Below, one piece after another: positions 1-9,528 of a stretch of DNA of 49,699 bases. A model generated the notes under the pieces. That model was not told where the DNA came from and did not search any database. It was given only the letters and a program-made list of their open reading frames with translations. Made by a program: the position numbers and the translations under genes. Source of the stretch: Betaproteobacteria bacterium (GTDB taxonomy: Bacteria > Pseudomonadota > Gammaproteobacteria > Burkholderiales > SG8-41); NCBI GenBank assembly GCA_947467315.1, contig CANIID010000003.1:1-49699 (forward strand). Direction: 5' to 3'. How positions within the stretch are numbered: position 1 is the stretch's first letter; every line of letters begins with the position of its first letter.

Positions 1-147
1 ACACTTACGCGAAGGGGATCAAAATCTCTGACGAGGAACACGCCGCTCTTGCCATCGAGCGCGATGCGTTTCACGGCGAATGGAATTACCGCTTGCCGCC
101 GCGAATGATTGCGGCCGAATGAATATGTTCATGTTATTATTGCTTGA
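1..147 (+). mobile_element. 3' end of an ISAzo13-family insertion sequence (cut by window edge)
   Basis: The window opens inside a transposase reading frame that stops at 122. About 25 AT-rich bases follow before the interrupted gene's frame becomes open at 148. The element's right terminus must lie between 123 and about 150. I could not fix the terminal inverted repeat or target duplication because the left end is outside the window. The boundary given is the in-frame stop at 145-147. Confidence 0.6.
3..122 (+). CDS. ISAzo13-family transposase, C-terminal fragment
   Basis: Only the last 39 codons are in the window, reading in frame 3 and ending in TGA at 120-122. The fragment contains a 'YAKGIKISDEE' stretch and then 'FHGEWNYRLPPR' close to the C-terminus. 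I recognise this pair as the conserved tail of ISAzo13-type (DDE) transposases, whose proteins commonly end in a HGEWNY-type motif. The catalytic residues lie upstream of the window, so activity cannot be judged. It sits directly against the broken 5' end of the outer-membrane-protein gene, which it probably interrupted. Confidence 0.6.
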   Translation, partial: TYAKGIKISDEEHAALAIERDAFHGEWNYRLPPRMIAAE

Positions 148-3100
148 TTACTTAATTTCGACGGCAGCGATCAGAATGCGGCGAAGACCGTCGGGCTTTC
201 GCGCTGGGGCGGCGCGGGCCTGAAAGACGGCGCGAACAAAATTGTTGTGATTGCCAGCGATGCCGCCGGTAAGGAAATCGCGCGCGCCGAACGCGTGCTG
301 CACTACGCCGGCACCGCCGTCGAAGGCCGCTTTGTTGCCGCCGCCTCGACGCTGGTCGCCGACGGGCGCACGGCGCCGGTGATCGCCGTGCGTATTTTCG
401 ACCGCGACGGCAAACCGGCGCGTCACGGTACCGACGGGCCGTTGCAGATTTCCGCGCCATATCAATCGCTCGAAGTGGCGCAGCGCCGCGATGGCCGTCC
501 GCTGCTCGACGACATCAATAACGTCGCCAAATGGCGCGTCACGGAAGACGGCATTGCGCTGATCCGTCTGCAACCAACGACGAACTCGGGCGAAGTGGTA
601 TTGACGTTCAACTTCCAGGGCCGTCCGCCGCAAGTGATCCGCGCGTGGCTGAAGCCCGAAATGCGCGAATGGATCCTCGTCGGCTTCGGCGAAGGCACCA
701 TCGGTCATCGCAAACTTTCCGGCAATGTCGAAAACCTGCCGGCAGGTGATGCCGACGAGACGCTGTGGAAAGACGGCCGCGTGGCGTTCTATGCCAAGGG
801 TCAGGTCAAGGGTGATTTTCTGCTGACCGTTGCGTACGACACGGACAAAGAGCAGCGCCGCACCACTGGCAATGCCGGCGCGCGGCTGAATCAGATGATC
901 GACCGCAAGCAGTACTACACGATCTACGGCGACACCACCAGCCCGCAGTACGACGCGGCGAGTGCGCGCAAACTCTATATCAAGATCGAGAAAGAACAGT
1001 TTTACGCGCTGTTCGGCGACTTCGACACCGGTATGAGCGTGACGGAATTGTCGCGTTACTCACGCACGCTGAACGGCGTGAAGAGTGAATTCCGCGGCGA
1101 GAACGTGTCGTATACCGCGTTCGCCACCAAGACCGCGCAGGCGTTCGTGAAAGACGAGCTGCGCCCCGACGGCACCTCGGGGCTGTATCGTCTGACACGC
1201 CGCGGCATTATTCCCAACAGCGACAAGGTCACGGTCGAAACGCGCGACCGCTTCCGCAATGAAGTCATCGTCAAATCCGAGCCGATGAGCCGCGGCATCG
1301 ATTATGAAATCGATTACACGCTCGGCACCCTGTTCTTCCGCAAGGCGATCCCTGGCAAGGATGAGAATTTCAACCCGATTTACATCGTTGCCGACTACGA
1401 ATCCGAAGACACCGCGCGCGACGAGCGCATCACCGCCGGCGGACGCGTGGCGGTGCGCACCAGCGACGGCAAGGGCGAGGTCGGCGTATCGGCGGTGCAC
1501 GAAGGCACACGCGGCGCACGAGGTGATTTGGCGGGCGTGGACGCGACGTACCATATCGACGACAAGACGCGTGTGCGCGCCGAAGTCGCCGAAAGTAAAC
1601 GCGAATTCGCGGGCGCCAACGTTTCCGGCAGCGCGTATCTCGTCGAAGTGCGCCGGCAGGATGCCAACGTGGCCGCAACCGCCTACGTGCGCGGACAGGA
1701 AGGCGGCTTCGGCCTCGGCCAGCAGGCCGCTGCGCAAGCCGGCACCACCAAAGTGGGCGGCGATGTGTCGGTGAAATTGACGGAAGAGTTGCGGTTGAAT
1801 GCGCAGGCCGTGCATGAGCGTACCGACAACGCCGGCGCCCAATCCGACCGCACGCTGATCGAGGGCCGCATCAATTACGTCCAGCCCGACTACAGCCTCT
1901 ATGGTGGCGGGCGCATGGTGAACGATCGCAGCGCCACTGGCGAGACGCTGACCGCGAATCAGGTGGTGGCGGGTGGCAGCTACAAACTGATGGGCGGTCG
2001 CCTGAATCTGCGCATCGATTCGGCGCTGACCGCGGGCGGCAACAACGCCAGCACGGATTACCCGCATCGCCTGCGTGTGGGTGCGGATTACAAAATCAGC
2101 GAGACCATGTCGTTGTTTGCGGATCAGGAATTGGCGTACGGTGCGCGCGAGAACGCGAGCACCACGCGCCTCGGCGTGAAATCGAAGCCCTGGGAAGGCG
2201 CCGAAAGCGCCAGCTCGGTCAATATCGGCATGACGCCGTACGGCCCGTCCCTATCGACGACCAGCACTATGACGCAATCGTTGCGGCTTTCCGATAAGCT
2301 GACATTGCAGGGCGGCATGGACCGCACCAGCACGCTGCGCAGGCCAGGTAACGCGCCATTGAATGCCAATGCGCCGTCGGCGCAAGGCGTGACATCGCTT
2401 GGTGGTGCGGCGTCGCAGAGCGTGGCGCCAGTTTCACCGGGCTTCACCGCCACGCCGGTCGAGGATTACACCTCGATCTTCGCCGGCGCGACGTGGAACA
2501 ACGGCCCGTGGGGCGCCAGCCTGCGCGGCGAATGGCGCAAAGGCGATACCTTTGACCGCCTGAATCTGTCGGCGAACGTGCATCGCGATCTGAAAGAAGG
2601 TGAAGCGCTGGCCGCGACTGCGCTCTTCACGGGTACCAAAGGTGATGTCGCGGGCGACACGCGCAGCCTCGACTTGCGCTTGAGCTACGCTTACCGGCCC
2701 AGCGGCAGTCGTCTGATCGTGCTTGACCGGCTTGATTATATTCAGGAAGAATCCGACAGGATCGGCGGCACGCGTAGCCGCAAACTGGTGAACAACTTCA
2801 ATGCCAATTATCAGTACGATCGCAGCACCCAGTTTGCCATGCAGTACGGCGCCAAATACGTGTTTGATACTTTCGACGGAGCCAGTGTCAGCGGATTTAC
2901 CGACTTGTATGGCATCGAAGTGCGCCGCGATCTGGGCAAGCGTTTCGACATCGGCGCGCGCGCGTCGGTACTGCATTCGTGGGGTTCGAAAACCACCACG
3001 CCGTCGTATGGCGCGAGCGTGGGCTTTTCGCCGGTGACGAATATGTGGGTGGGCGTCGGATATAACTTCGCGAGTTTCCGTGACCATGATTTCTCGGGCG

Positions 3101-3210
3101 CGAATGCAACGGCGAAAGGCTCGTACCTGTTCTTCCGCTTCAAGGCGGATCAGGGCGTGAAGGACACCACCACACAGCGAAAATTGATGTTTGAAGAGGC
3201 GGTGCGATGA
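148..3210 (+). pseudogene. Large outer-membrane beta-barrel protein, 5'-truncated
   Basis: The frame is open from 148, and protein-like sequence is already readable there (FDGSDQNAAKTVG...), so coding sequence continued upstream before the insertion element. The only early start-like codon is a GTG at 247 with no ribosome-binding site, and no signal peptide remains. The remaining ~1020 codons comprise an N-terminal stretch resembling repeat/Ig-like domains. A long region follows with alternating hydrophobic and polar residues and motifs such as 'VAFYAKGQVKGDFLL' and 'GVGYNFASF', typical of the C-terminal barrel of DUF11-associated outer-membrane proteins in Betaproteobacteria. The stop overlaps the next ATG by 4 bp (ATGA), so the two were co-translated and probably form a surface pair. 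A barrel without an export signal should not reach the outer membrane, so I treat it as inactivated. A read-through or hybrid start from the element cannot be excluded. Confidence 0.65.
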
Positions 3211-6200
3211 AAACGCGTTGTTTACGGTTCATTCATCTGCTGGCTGCGCTGAGCGCGCTGCTGGTGTTGCAAACATTCCTGGTCGTGCCGGATGCCGCGG
3301 CGCAGGTTGCGCGCGCCTTCACGGCACGCTACAGCAACAACGCGAATGGCGACATCCGGCTGATCGGCAATACAGTCATGACGTGCAGCACCACCACGGG
3401 TGCCAATGCCGCTTCCTGTCTGGCTGCGCGTACGGGAGGGAATGCCACGCTGAACAACAACGCCGATTTCGACATGATTTACGAAAACGTGGATAGCGAT
3501 CCCACCCGGTTTAATTCTTCGCAGGCGACGTTGTCGATCCCGGCAGGCTCCACCGTGCTGTTCGCGGGTTTGTACTGGGGCGCCAGCTCTGTTTCGACCA
3601 TAGGACGCAAGCAGGTGTTGTTGCGCACGCCCGCTACCGGAGGCTACTCGGTGGTGACCGCGTCCGCGCTGGACGCTAACGGCAGCAACTATGCCGGGTT
3701 TGCAAACATTACGTCGCAAGTCGCCGCCGGCGGCAATGGCACCTACACCGTGGCGAATGTGCGCGCAGACACCGGTAACGCCGCCACCGGGAACTATGGC
3801 GGCTGGTCGATCGTGGTGGCGTACCAGAATCTGGCGGACTCTCTGAAGAATCTTACGGTGTATGACGGCTACGCCACGATTGCCGCGGGCAACAATATTA
3901 CGGTGACACCCAGCGGATTCATGACGCCGCTGTCCGGCCCGGTGGCCGCGCGCGTGGGCTCCGTGGTTTATGACGGTGATTTTGGCCCCGCCGGCATTTA
4001 TATCAATGAACAGTTTACCGTCAACGGCACCCAGCTTTCCAATGCCGCAAATCCCGCCAACAACTACTTCAATTCCACGATTTCAGATTTGGGGGTGTTG
4101 ATCACGGCGCGAAATCCCGCCACCAGCAATACCTTCGGCGTGGACGTGGATCGTACCAATGTACCTTCCGGGTTGATTCCCAACGGGGCGACCAGCGCGA
4201 CAGTGGTCATGACATCGCCAACCGGCGGCGAGACCTATCACGCCAACGTATTGACCACGGCGATCGAGCTCTATGTGCCGATCATCACGCCTAACGTCGT
4301 CAAAACCGTCACGGACGTGAACGGCGGAAATCTTGCGCCTGGCGACGTTATGCGATGGACCATCTCCTTGAGCAACACCGGACTGGATACCGGCACCAAC
4401 GTCGTGCTGAAGGATCCCATTCCCGCCAATACCACATACGTGTCCGGCAGCCTGCGCGTATTGACCGGCGCCAACAGCACCCCCAGCCAGGTAAAAACCG
4501 ACGTCGCCGGCGACGATCAGGCGGAGTTCTCCAGCAGCGCCGTTGCTTGTGCGCCGGTGAGCGCGCCCTGCGTGATATTCCGGCTCGGCACCGACGCCGA
4601 TGCCGTGAACGGCGGTAAAATTATTTTTACCGATTCTACTTCGCTGAGTTTTGATACTACCGTTAACGCGGGTGTGACCTCGGGCACCCAGATATCCAAT
4701 ACGGCTTCCATTTCCTACAGCGGTCAGACGCTCGGGGCGACATTCAGCACCACCAGCGCCGCTGCCACGGCCACCGTGCTGGCGCCGCCGACCATCAGCA
4801 AATCGTTTAGCGTGAATCCCATCGCCATCAACGGCTCCACACTGCTGTCCATCGTGGTAAGCAGCCCCGCAGCCAGCCCCGCCAACATGACGGGCGTTAC
4901 CTTTGGCGATACCTACCCTGCGGGTATGGTCAATACCGCCACCCCCGCTGCTGCCATAAGTTGCACACCGGGCTCGACGCCGGGCACACTGACCGGCGGC
5001 GCGGCGGGCGGCAACAGCATCGGCATGAACCCCGGCGCCACGCTCGCGCCAGGTGGCAGTTGTACGATTACTGTCAATGTGACCAGCGCGGTCGCGGGCA
5101 ATTATCCCAATACCACCAGTGCGGTAGCTTCCGCCAACGCTGGGGCCGGCGGTACGGCCAGCGCAACGCTGGCCGTTGGTAAACCGGGTATCACCAAGGC
5201 ATTTTCGCCTGCGAGCATCATTTCCGGCGGCACTTCCACCGTTACCATTACGCTCACCAATCCGACGGCGGTCGCGCTAAGCGCTGTGGCTTTCAGTGAC
5301 GCACTGGTCAACATGCAGGTGGCCGCTACGCCTGCCATCCTCAACACCTGTGGCGGCACCGTGAGTGCCGCAGCGGGCGGCGCCGCTATCAGTCTCGCGA
5401 ATGGCGCGCTGGCGGCCAGCCCAGCCGCTGGCGCGACCTGCACGATCAGCGTCAACGTGACGAGCACGACCACCGGCGTCTTGCCGAATACCACTAGCGG
5501 GGTAACTTCAACTGAAAGTGGCGCGGCCGGGCTGCCCAGTAACACCGCGAATCTCACCGTGATCGGCGCGCCGGTCGCGGTGAAATCGTTCAGCCCCACC
5601 TCGATTCAAACCACCGGCGTGACGCCCGGCGCCACGTCAACACTGACGATCACGGTGACCAATCCCAACACCACTACCACCATCACGGGCGTCACCTTTA
5701 ACGACAGCTATCCGCAAAATGTGGGTGGAAATGCCGCAGCAGACCTGCTGAATGCCACGACGCCCAATGCAACGCTGAACTGTACCGCAGGTTCCAGCGC
5801 CACGTTCACCGGCGGCACCGCAGGCGGCGCCGCCATCGGCATCTCCAGCGGCACGCTCGCCCCAGGGGGAAGCTGCACGGTCACTGTGCAGGTATCAAGC
5901 GCCACCACCGCCAATTACCCGAACAATACGGGTACCATCACGACCGCCAACGCCGGCAATGGTGCCGCCGCCAGCGCTACGTTAAATGTTACCAACCTCG
6001 CGCCGCCGACGGTGACCAAGAGCTTCGCCGTGGCGAACATGGTGGTCGGCGGCGCGACCACCATGACCATCGCACTTGCCAACTCCAATGGCGCGGCCAA
6101 TCCGATCACGGGCGTTGCGTTCACCGATACGTATCCGGCCGGCCTGTTCAATACGGCATCCCCGGTGGTGAGCAACAACTGCGGCGGCACGCTGACCGCG

Positions 6201-8030
6201 CCGCCAAATGGCGCAAGCCTTGCGCTGACCGGCGGCACCATCCCCAGCACCGGCTGCTCGGTTGTCATCAACGTCACCAGCAGCACGCCGGGCCCCATGC
6301 TGAACAGCCTGCCGGCAGGGGGCGTCACCACAGCCAACGCGGCGGCCAACACGGCGGCGACCAGCGCTACCTTGCGCGCACTGACGCCGCCCACCATCAC
6401 CAAATCGTTCAGTCCCAACGCCATCGGTACGGACGCAGGGGATTTTTCGACAATGACGATCGTGGTGTCCAATCCCGGTGCGAACGGCATCAACCTGACC
6501 GGCATCAACTTCTCTGATCCTTATCCACAAAACGTAGGCGGCAACGCGGCAGCGGACATGGTTAACGCGCCGACGCCCACGCCGACCAATACTTGTACTG
6601 CCGGTTCGACGGTCGGCACACTCAGCGGCAATGCCGCAGGTAATGCCACATTGGGATTGACCGGTGCGACGATTCCGGCCGGCGGCAGCTGCACCATTAC
6701 CATACGCGTGCGCGGCAACGCAGCGGCCACCTACGTCAATACTACCGGCGCGGTGGCCGCCACGGGGCCAATAGCGCTCACCGGCAACACCGCCAGCGCT
6801 ACGCTGTCGGTAGGCAGGCCCGGCATCACCAAGTCGTTTGCGCCCTCACCGATCTTGGCCGGCGGTACCAGCGTGTTGACCATCACGCTGACCAACGGCA
6901 CCAGTGTCGCGATGACGTCTGCGGCGTTTACCGATACGTATCCGCTGACGATTACGAACACGAGTTCCCCGTCTGCGGCCACTACCTGCGGCGGCGCTGC
7001 TACTGCCGCGGCGAACGGGCCGAACGTGGCGCTCTCCGGCGGCACCATCCCGGCAAACGGCAGTTGTACGGTGACGGTGAACGTTACCGCCACCTTGACG
7101 TCCGTCAACACCATCGCCGTGGGTGCGCTGAGCACCTCTGCCGGCACCAATGCGACTGCGGCGAGCGCGACGCTGGTGGTCACCCCGCCGCTGACGGTGA
7201 CGAAGTCGTTCTCGCCGTCGAGCATCGCAGTGAACGGCACGTCGTTGCTGACGATCACGCTGACCAATCCCAATAGCTTCGCGGTTACTGGTGCGGGCTT
7301 TACGGATACCTATCCCACCAGTCCGGGCGCGATGAAAAACACCAACGCCCTGACGGGCGCGACGACCTGCACCGCGGGAACGGTGACGGCGGCGGCGAAC
7401 GGCGCTTCATTGGCGTTCGCCGGCGGCAGCGTGCCGGCCAACAGCAGTTGCACCATCACTGTCAGCATCACCGCGCCGACGTCGGGCGACCACCTGAACT
7501 CCACCGGCGCGGTCATCACCACCAACGCCGGAACCGCAACCGCCGCGAGCGCCACGCTGTCGGTGCTGCCGCCACCCACCGTCGTCAAACTGGTGACGGT
7601 GGTTTCCGACCCGGTAAACGGCACCACGAATCCGAAAGCGATCCCCGGCGCCATTGTCGAATATTCGTTGATCGTGACTAATTTCACCGTGGCGCTCACC
7701 GCGGATACCGTGGTGATTTCCGACATACTTAACAGCAATACCGCACTGGTGGTCACCGACATTGCGGGCGCGGGATCGGGGCCGGTGTCGTTTCAGCAGG
7801 GCACGGCCAGCAGTGGCCTCACGTATGCCTATACCAACGCGGCAAGCGCGACGGATGATCTGGAGTTTTTCAATAGCGGTGGCACGCGCATCACCACGCT
7901 GACGCCTAACGCCAGCGGGTGCGACGCGAGCATTGCGCGCATACAGGTGAGCCCCAAAGGCGTATTCGCCAGCGGCGCCAGCCCCCCGCAGCCCAGCTTT
8001 GTGTTGAGGTTTCGCGCCTGTATCAAGTAG
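3207..8030 (+). CDS. Secreted DUF11-repeat surface protein
   Basis: The 1607-residue protein starts at the ATG overlapping the upstream stop. The N-terminus is a signal peptide (charged MKTR, a hydrophobic LLAALSALLVLQTFLV core, cleavage near AAAQ, residues ~30-35). Residues ~36-355 form an N-terminal domain typical of such proteins ('VLFAGLYWGAS', 'SIVVAYQNL'). A first DUF11/conserved-repeat domain follows at ~358-520 ('VVKTVTDVNGGNLAPGD', 'DPIPANTTYVSGS'), then seven tandem ~133-residue modules (526-1454) and a final DUF11-like domain. The composition is Ala/Thr/Asn/Gly rich, as in adhesin stalks. There is no LPXTG, autotransporter barrel or PEP-CTERM tail, so anchoring may have depended on the truncated barrel protein upstream. 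Role inferred: extracellular adhesion or surface layer. The substrate is unknown. Confidence 0.8.
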   Translation: MKTRCLRFIHLLAALSALLVLQTFLVVPDAAAQVARAFTARYSNNANGDIRLIGNTVMTCSTTTGANAASCLAARTGGNATLNNNADFDMIYENVDSDPTRFNSSQATLSIPAGSTVLFAGLYWGASSVSTIGRKQVLLRTPATGGYSVVTASALDANGSNYAGFANITSQVAAGGNGTYTVANVRADTGNAATGNYGGWSIVVAYQNLADSLKNLTVYDGYATIAAGNNITVTPSGFMTPLSGPVAARVGSVVYDGDFGPAGIYINEQFTVNGTQLSNAANPANNYFNSTISDLGVLITARNPATSNTFGVDVDRTNVPSGLIPNGATSATVVMTSPTGGETYHANVLTTAIELYVPIITPNVVKTVTDVNGGNLAPGDVMRWTISLSNTGLDTGTNVVLKDPIPANTTYVSGSLRVLTGANSTPSQVKTDVAGDDQAEFSSSAVACAPVSAPCVIFRLGTDADAVNGGKIIFTDSTSLSFDTTVNAGVTSGTQISNTASISYSGQTLGATFSTTSAAATATVLAPPTISKSFSVNPIAINGSTLLSIVVSSPAASPANMTGVTFGDTYPAGMVNTATPAAAISCTPGSTPGTLTGGAAGGNSIGMNPGATLAPGGSCTITVNVTSAVAGNYPNTTSAVASANAGAGGTASATLAVGKPGITKAFSPASIISGGTSTVTITLTNPTAVALSAVAFSDALVNMQVAATPAILNTCGGTVSAAAGGAAISLANGALAASPAAGATCTISVNVTSTTTGVLPNTTSGVTSTESGAAGLPSNTANLTVIGAPVAVKSFSPTSIQTTGVTPGATSTLTITVTNPNTTTTITGVTFNDSYPQNVGGNAAADLLNATTPNATLNCTAGSSATFTGGTAGGAAIGISSGTLAPGGSCTVTVQVSSATTANYPNNTGTITTANAGNGAAASATLNVTNLAPPTVTKSFAVANMVVGGATTMTIALANSNGAANPITGVAFTDTYPAGLFNTASPVVSNNCGGTLTAPPNGASLALTGGTIPSTGCSVVINVTSSTPGPMLNSLPAGGVTTANAAANTAATSATLRALTPPTITKSFSPNAIGTDAGDFSTMTIVVSNPGANGINLTGINFSDPYPQNVGGNAAADMVNAPTPTPTNTCTAGSTVGTLSGNAAGNATLGLTGATIPAGGSCTITIRVRGNAAATYVNTTGAVAATGPIALTGNTASATLSVGRPGITKSFAPSPILAGGTSVLTITLTNGTSVAMTSAAFTDTYPLTITNTSSPSAATTCGGAATAAANGPNVALSGGTIPANGSCTVTVNVTATLTSVNTIAVGALSTSAGTNATAASATLVVTPPLTVTKSFSPSSIAVNGTSLLTITLTNPNSFAVTGAGFTDTYPTSPGAMKNTNALTGATTCTAGTVTAAANGASLAFAGGSVPANSSCTITVSITAPTSGDHLNSTGAVITTNAGTATAASATLSVLPPPTVVKLVTVVSDPVNGTTNPKAIPGAIVEYSLIVTNFTVALTADTVVISDILNSNTALVVTDIAGAGSGPVSFQQGTASSGLTYAYTNAASATDDLEFFNSGGTRITTLTPNASGCDASIARIQVSPKGVFASGASPPQPSFVLRFRACIK
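4782..7568 (+). repeat. Seven tandem ~133-aa modules in the DUF11 protein
   Basis: Each module opens with a version of 'PPTITKSFSP', continues with 'TLTITLTNPN' and 'FTDTYP', and closes with 'GGSCTITVNVT' and 'ASATL'. Opening motifs lie near 4782, 5181, 5567, 5999, 6383, 6813 and 7181. Every module has exactly two cysteines in matching places (one before a Gly/Ala-rich loop, one in the SCT strand), which fits one disulfide per module. DNA copies have diverged enough to be assembled individually. Confidence 0.85.
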
Positions 8031-8136
8031 CTGCGCCTGCGACGCTGGATTTTCTATACAATCACGTCTCGCATCCTCGCGCTGCTGCTCCCAGCGGCGC
8101 ATCGGTAAAAGTATATATAAAACAAGGAGATACATA

Positions 8137-9120
8137 ATGGCATCCGTTACCTCTCACGCTATTCGCGCGCATCAGACCGGCGGACCCGAAGTCCTGCAAT
8201 GGGAAGAGGTGACGGTGGGTGATCCCGGCCCCGGCGAAGTGCGTGTGCGCAACACGGCGGTGGGCTTGAATTTTATCGACACCTATCATCGCGGCGGCTT
8301 GTATCCGATGCCGATGCCGCTGACGTTGGGCTCCGAAGGCGCGGGCGTGATCGAAAAGGTCGGTCCGAGAGTCAAGGGTTGGAAAGTCGGCGACCGCGTG
8401 GCCTATGCGCAGCCAATCGGCGCCTACGCCGAAGTGTTGATACGCCCGGTGGCGCGCCTGGTGAAAGTGCCTGCGGGTATCAGCGATCAAACCGCTGCCG
8501 CGATGATGTTAAAAGGCATGACCGCGTGGTACCTGCTGCGCCGCACCTACAAAGTGAAAAAGGGCGACACCATACTGGTGCATGCTGCGGCTGGCGGCGT
8601 GGGGCAGATTCTGTGCCAGTGGGGCAAACACCTCGGCGCTACGGTGATCGGCACCGTGGGCAGCGATGCCAAGGCCGCCATCGCAAAGAAAGCCGGCTGC
8701 AAGCATGTGATCGTCGCGGCCAACGAGAAAATTTCGCAGCGCGTGCGCGACATCACCAAGGGCCGCGGCGTGCCGGTGGTGTACGACGGTATCGGCAAAG
8801 AGACGTTCATGGAGTCGATCGACTGCCTCGCGCCGCTGGGCATGATGGCGAGTTTCGGCAATGCCTCCGGCGCGGTGCCGCCGGTGAATATCGGCCTGCT
8901 CGCGCAAAAAGGTTCGCTGTTTCTCACGCGTCCGACGCTGGTTAATTACACCGCGACGCGCGAAGACCTCGACGCCGCCGCGCGTGAGTTGTTCGCGGTG
9001 GTGAAAAAAGGCGCGGTAAAAATCTCTATCAACCAAACCTATCCGCTGCGCGAAGCGGCGCAGGCGCATCGCGATCTCGAAGGTCGCAAGACCACCGGTT
9101 CCACGGTGCTGTTGCCGTAG
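8137..9120 (+). CDS. qor: NADPH:quinone oxidoreductase, zeta-crystallin type (MDR family)
   Basis: The 327-residue length is normal for the quinone-reductase branch of medium-chain dehydrogenases. The N-terminal GroES-like domain has 'GLNFIDTYHRGGLYP', which is characteristic of this branch, and no zinc-binding cysteines are visible. The NADPH-binding Rossmann domain carries 'VHAAAGGVGQILCQWGK' around residues 149-165. The start is well supported by AAGGAGA at 8124-8130, six bases before the ATG. It catalyses one-electron reduction of quinones or reduction of enones, in the cytosol. It stands 106 bp after the surface-protein gene and opens the same-strand catabolic block, though it may be independent of it. 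Confidence 0.85.
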   Translation: MASVTSHAIRAHQTGGPEVLQWEEVTVGDPGPGEVRVRNTAVGLNFIDTYHRGGLYPMPMPLTLGSEGAGVIEKVGPRVKGWKVGDRVAYAQPIGAYAEVLIRPVARLVKVPAGISDQTAAAMMLKGMTAWYLLRRTYKVKKGDTILVHAAAGGVGQILCQWGKHLGATVIGTVGSDAKAAIAKKAGCKHVIVAANEKISQRVRDITKGRGVPVVYDGIGKETFMESIDCLAPLGMMASFGNASGAVPPVNIGLLAQKGSLFLTRPTLVNYTATREDLDAAARELFAVVKKGAVKISINQTYPLREAAQAHRDLEGRKTTGSTVLLP

Positions 9121-9122
9121 CC

Positions 9123-9494
9123 ATGGCCATGATGGCGCGTCGCCTGGGTTGCGGGCTGGCCGTGTCCTTCGCGATGGGCGTGGCATGCGCGCAAACGCCG
9201 GCGTCCAAGCCGGTGCCGGTCGAGGAGCGTGGCGGCAGTGTCGGAACGTCGCTGCCGCAACAGCAGCGTACCAGCGCGGCGTATCGCGCGCTGGAACAGG
9301 CGCGATACGAAAACAAACTGGCCGAACAGGATTATGTGAATGCCGAAGACGTCTATCGCGATGCGCAACGACGCGCCGACGCGCTGAAAGAAAATCTGGC
9401 AAAACTCGCCAAGGCGCGCGACGCCGCGAAGGCCAAGGAATCCTCGGCGGCAAAAGCCTACGATGAGGCGTTGATTGCGGGTAGCGCCCGCTGA
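9123..9494 (+). CDS. Small exported coiled-coil protein, function unknown
   Basis: The 123-residue protein has a signal peptide ('GCGLAVSFAMGVACAQT', cleavage near residue 24). A short Pro/Gly-rich linker follows, then from about residue 50 a highly charged Ala/Lys/Glu/Arg helix (RALEQARYENKLAEQDYV...) with the heptad pattern of a coiled coil. It begins two bases after the quinone reductase stop. Its C-terminal codons overlap a possible upstream start of the CoA-transferase gene, but not the start I prefer. Predicted periplasmic. I do not recognise a family. Confidence 0.65.
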   Translation: MAMMARRLGCGLAVSFAMGVACAQTPASKPVPVEERGGSVGTSLPQQQRTSAAYRALEQARYENKLAEQDYVNAEDVYRDAQRRADALKENLAKLAKARDAAKAKESSAAKAYDEALIAGSAR

Positions 9495-9528
9495 AATTAC
9501 CCCTCCCCATGTTTTGATTGGACAAGCT

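Noticed and set aside
1060..2067. Long minus-strand open frame antisense to the barrel-protein gene
   Set aside because: Composition is that of a shadow frame and no ribosome-binding site or motif is present. The same applies to antisense frames around 8509-9525, 13111-14097, 34339-35589 and 35972-37225.
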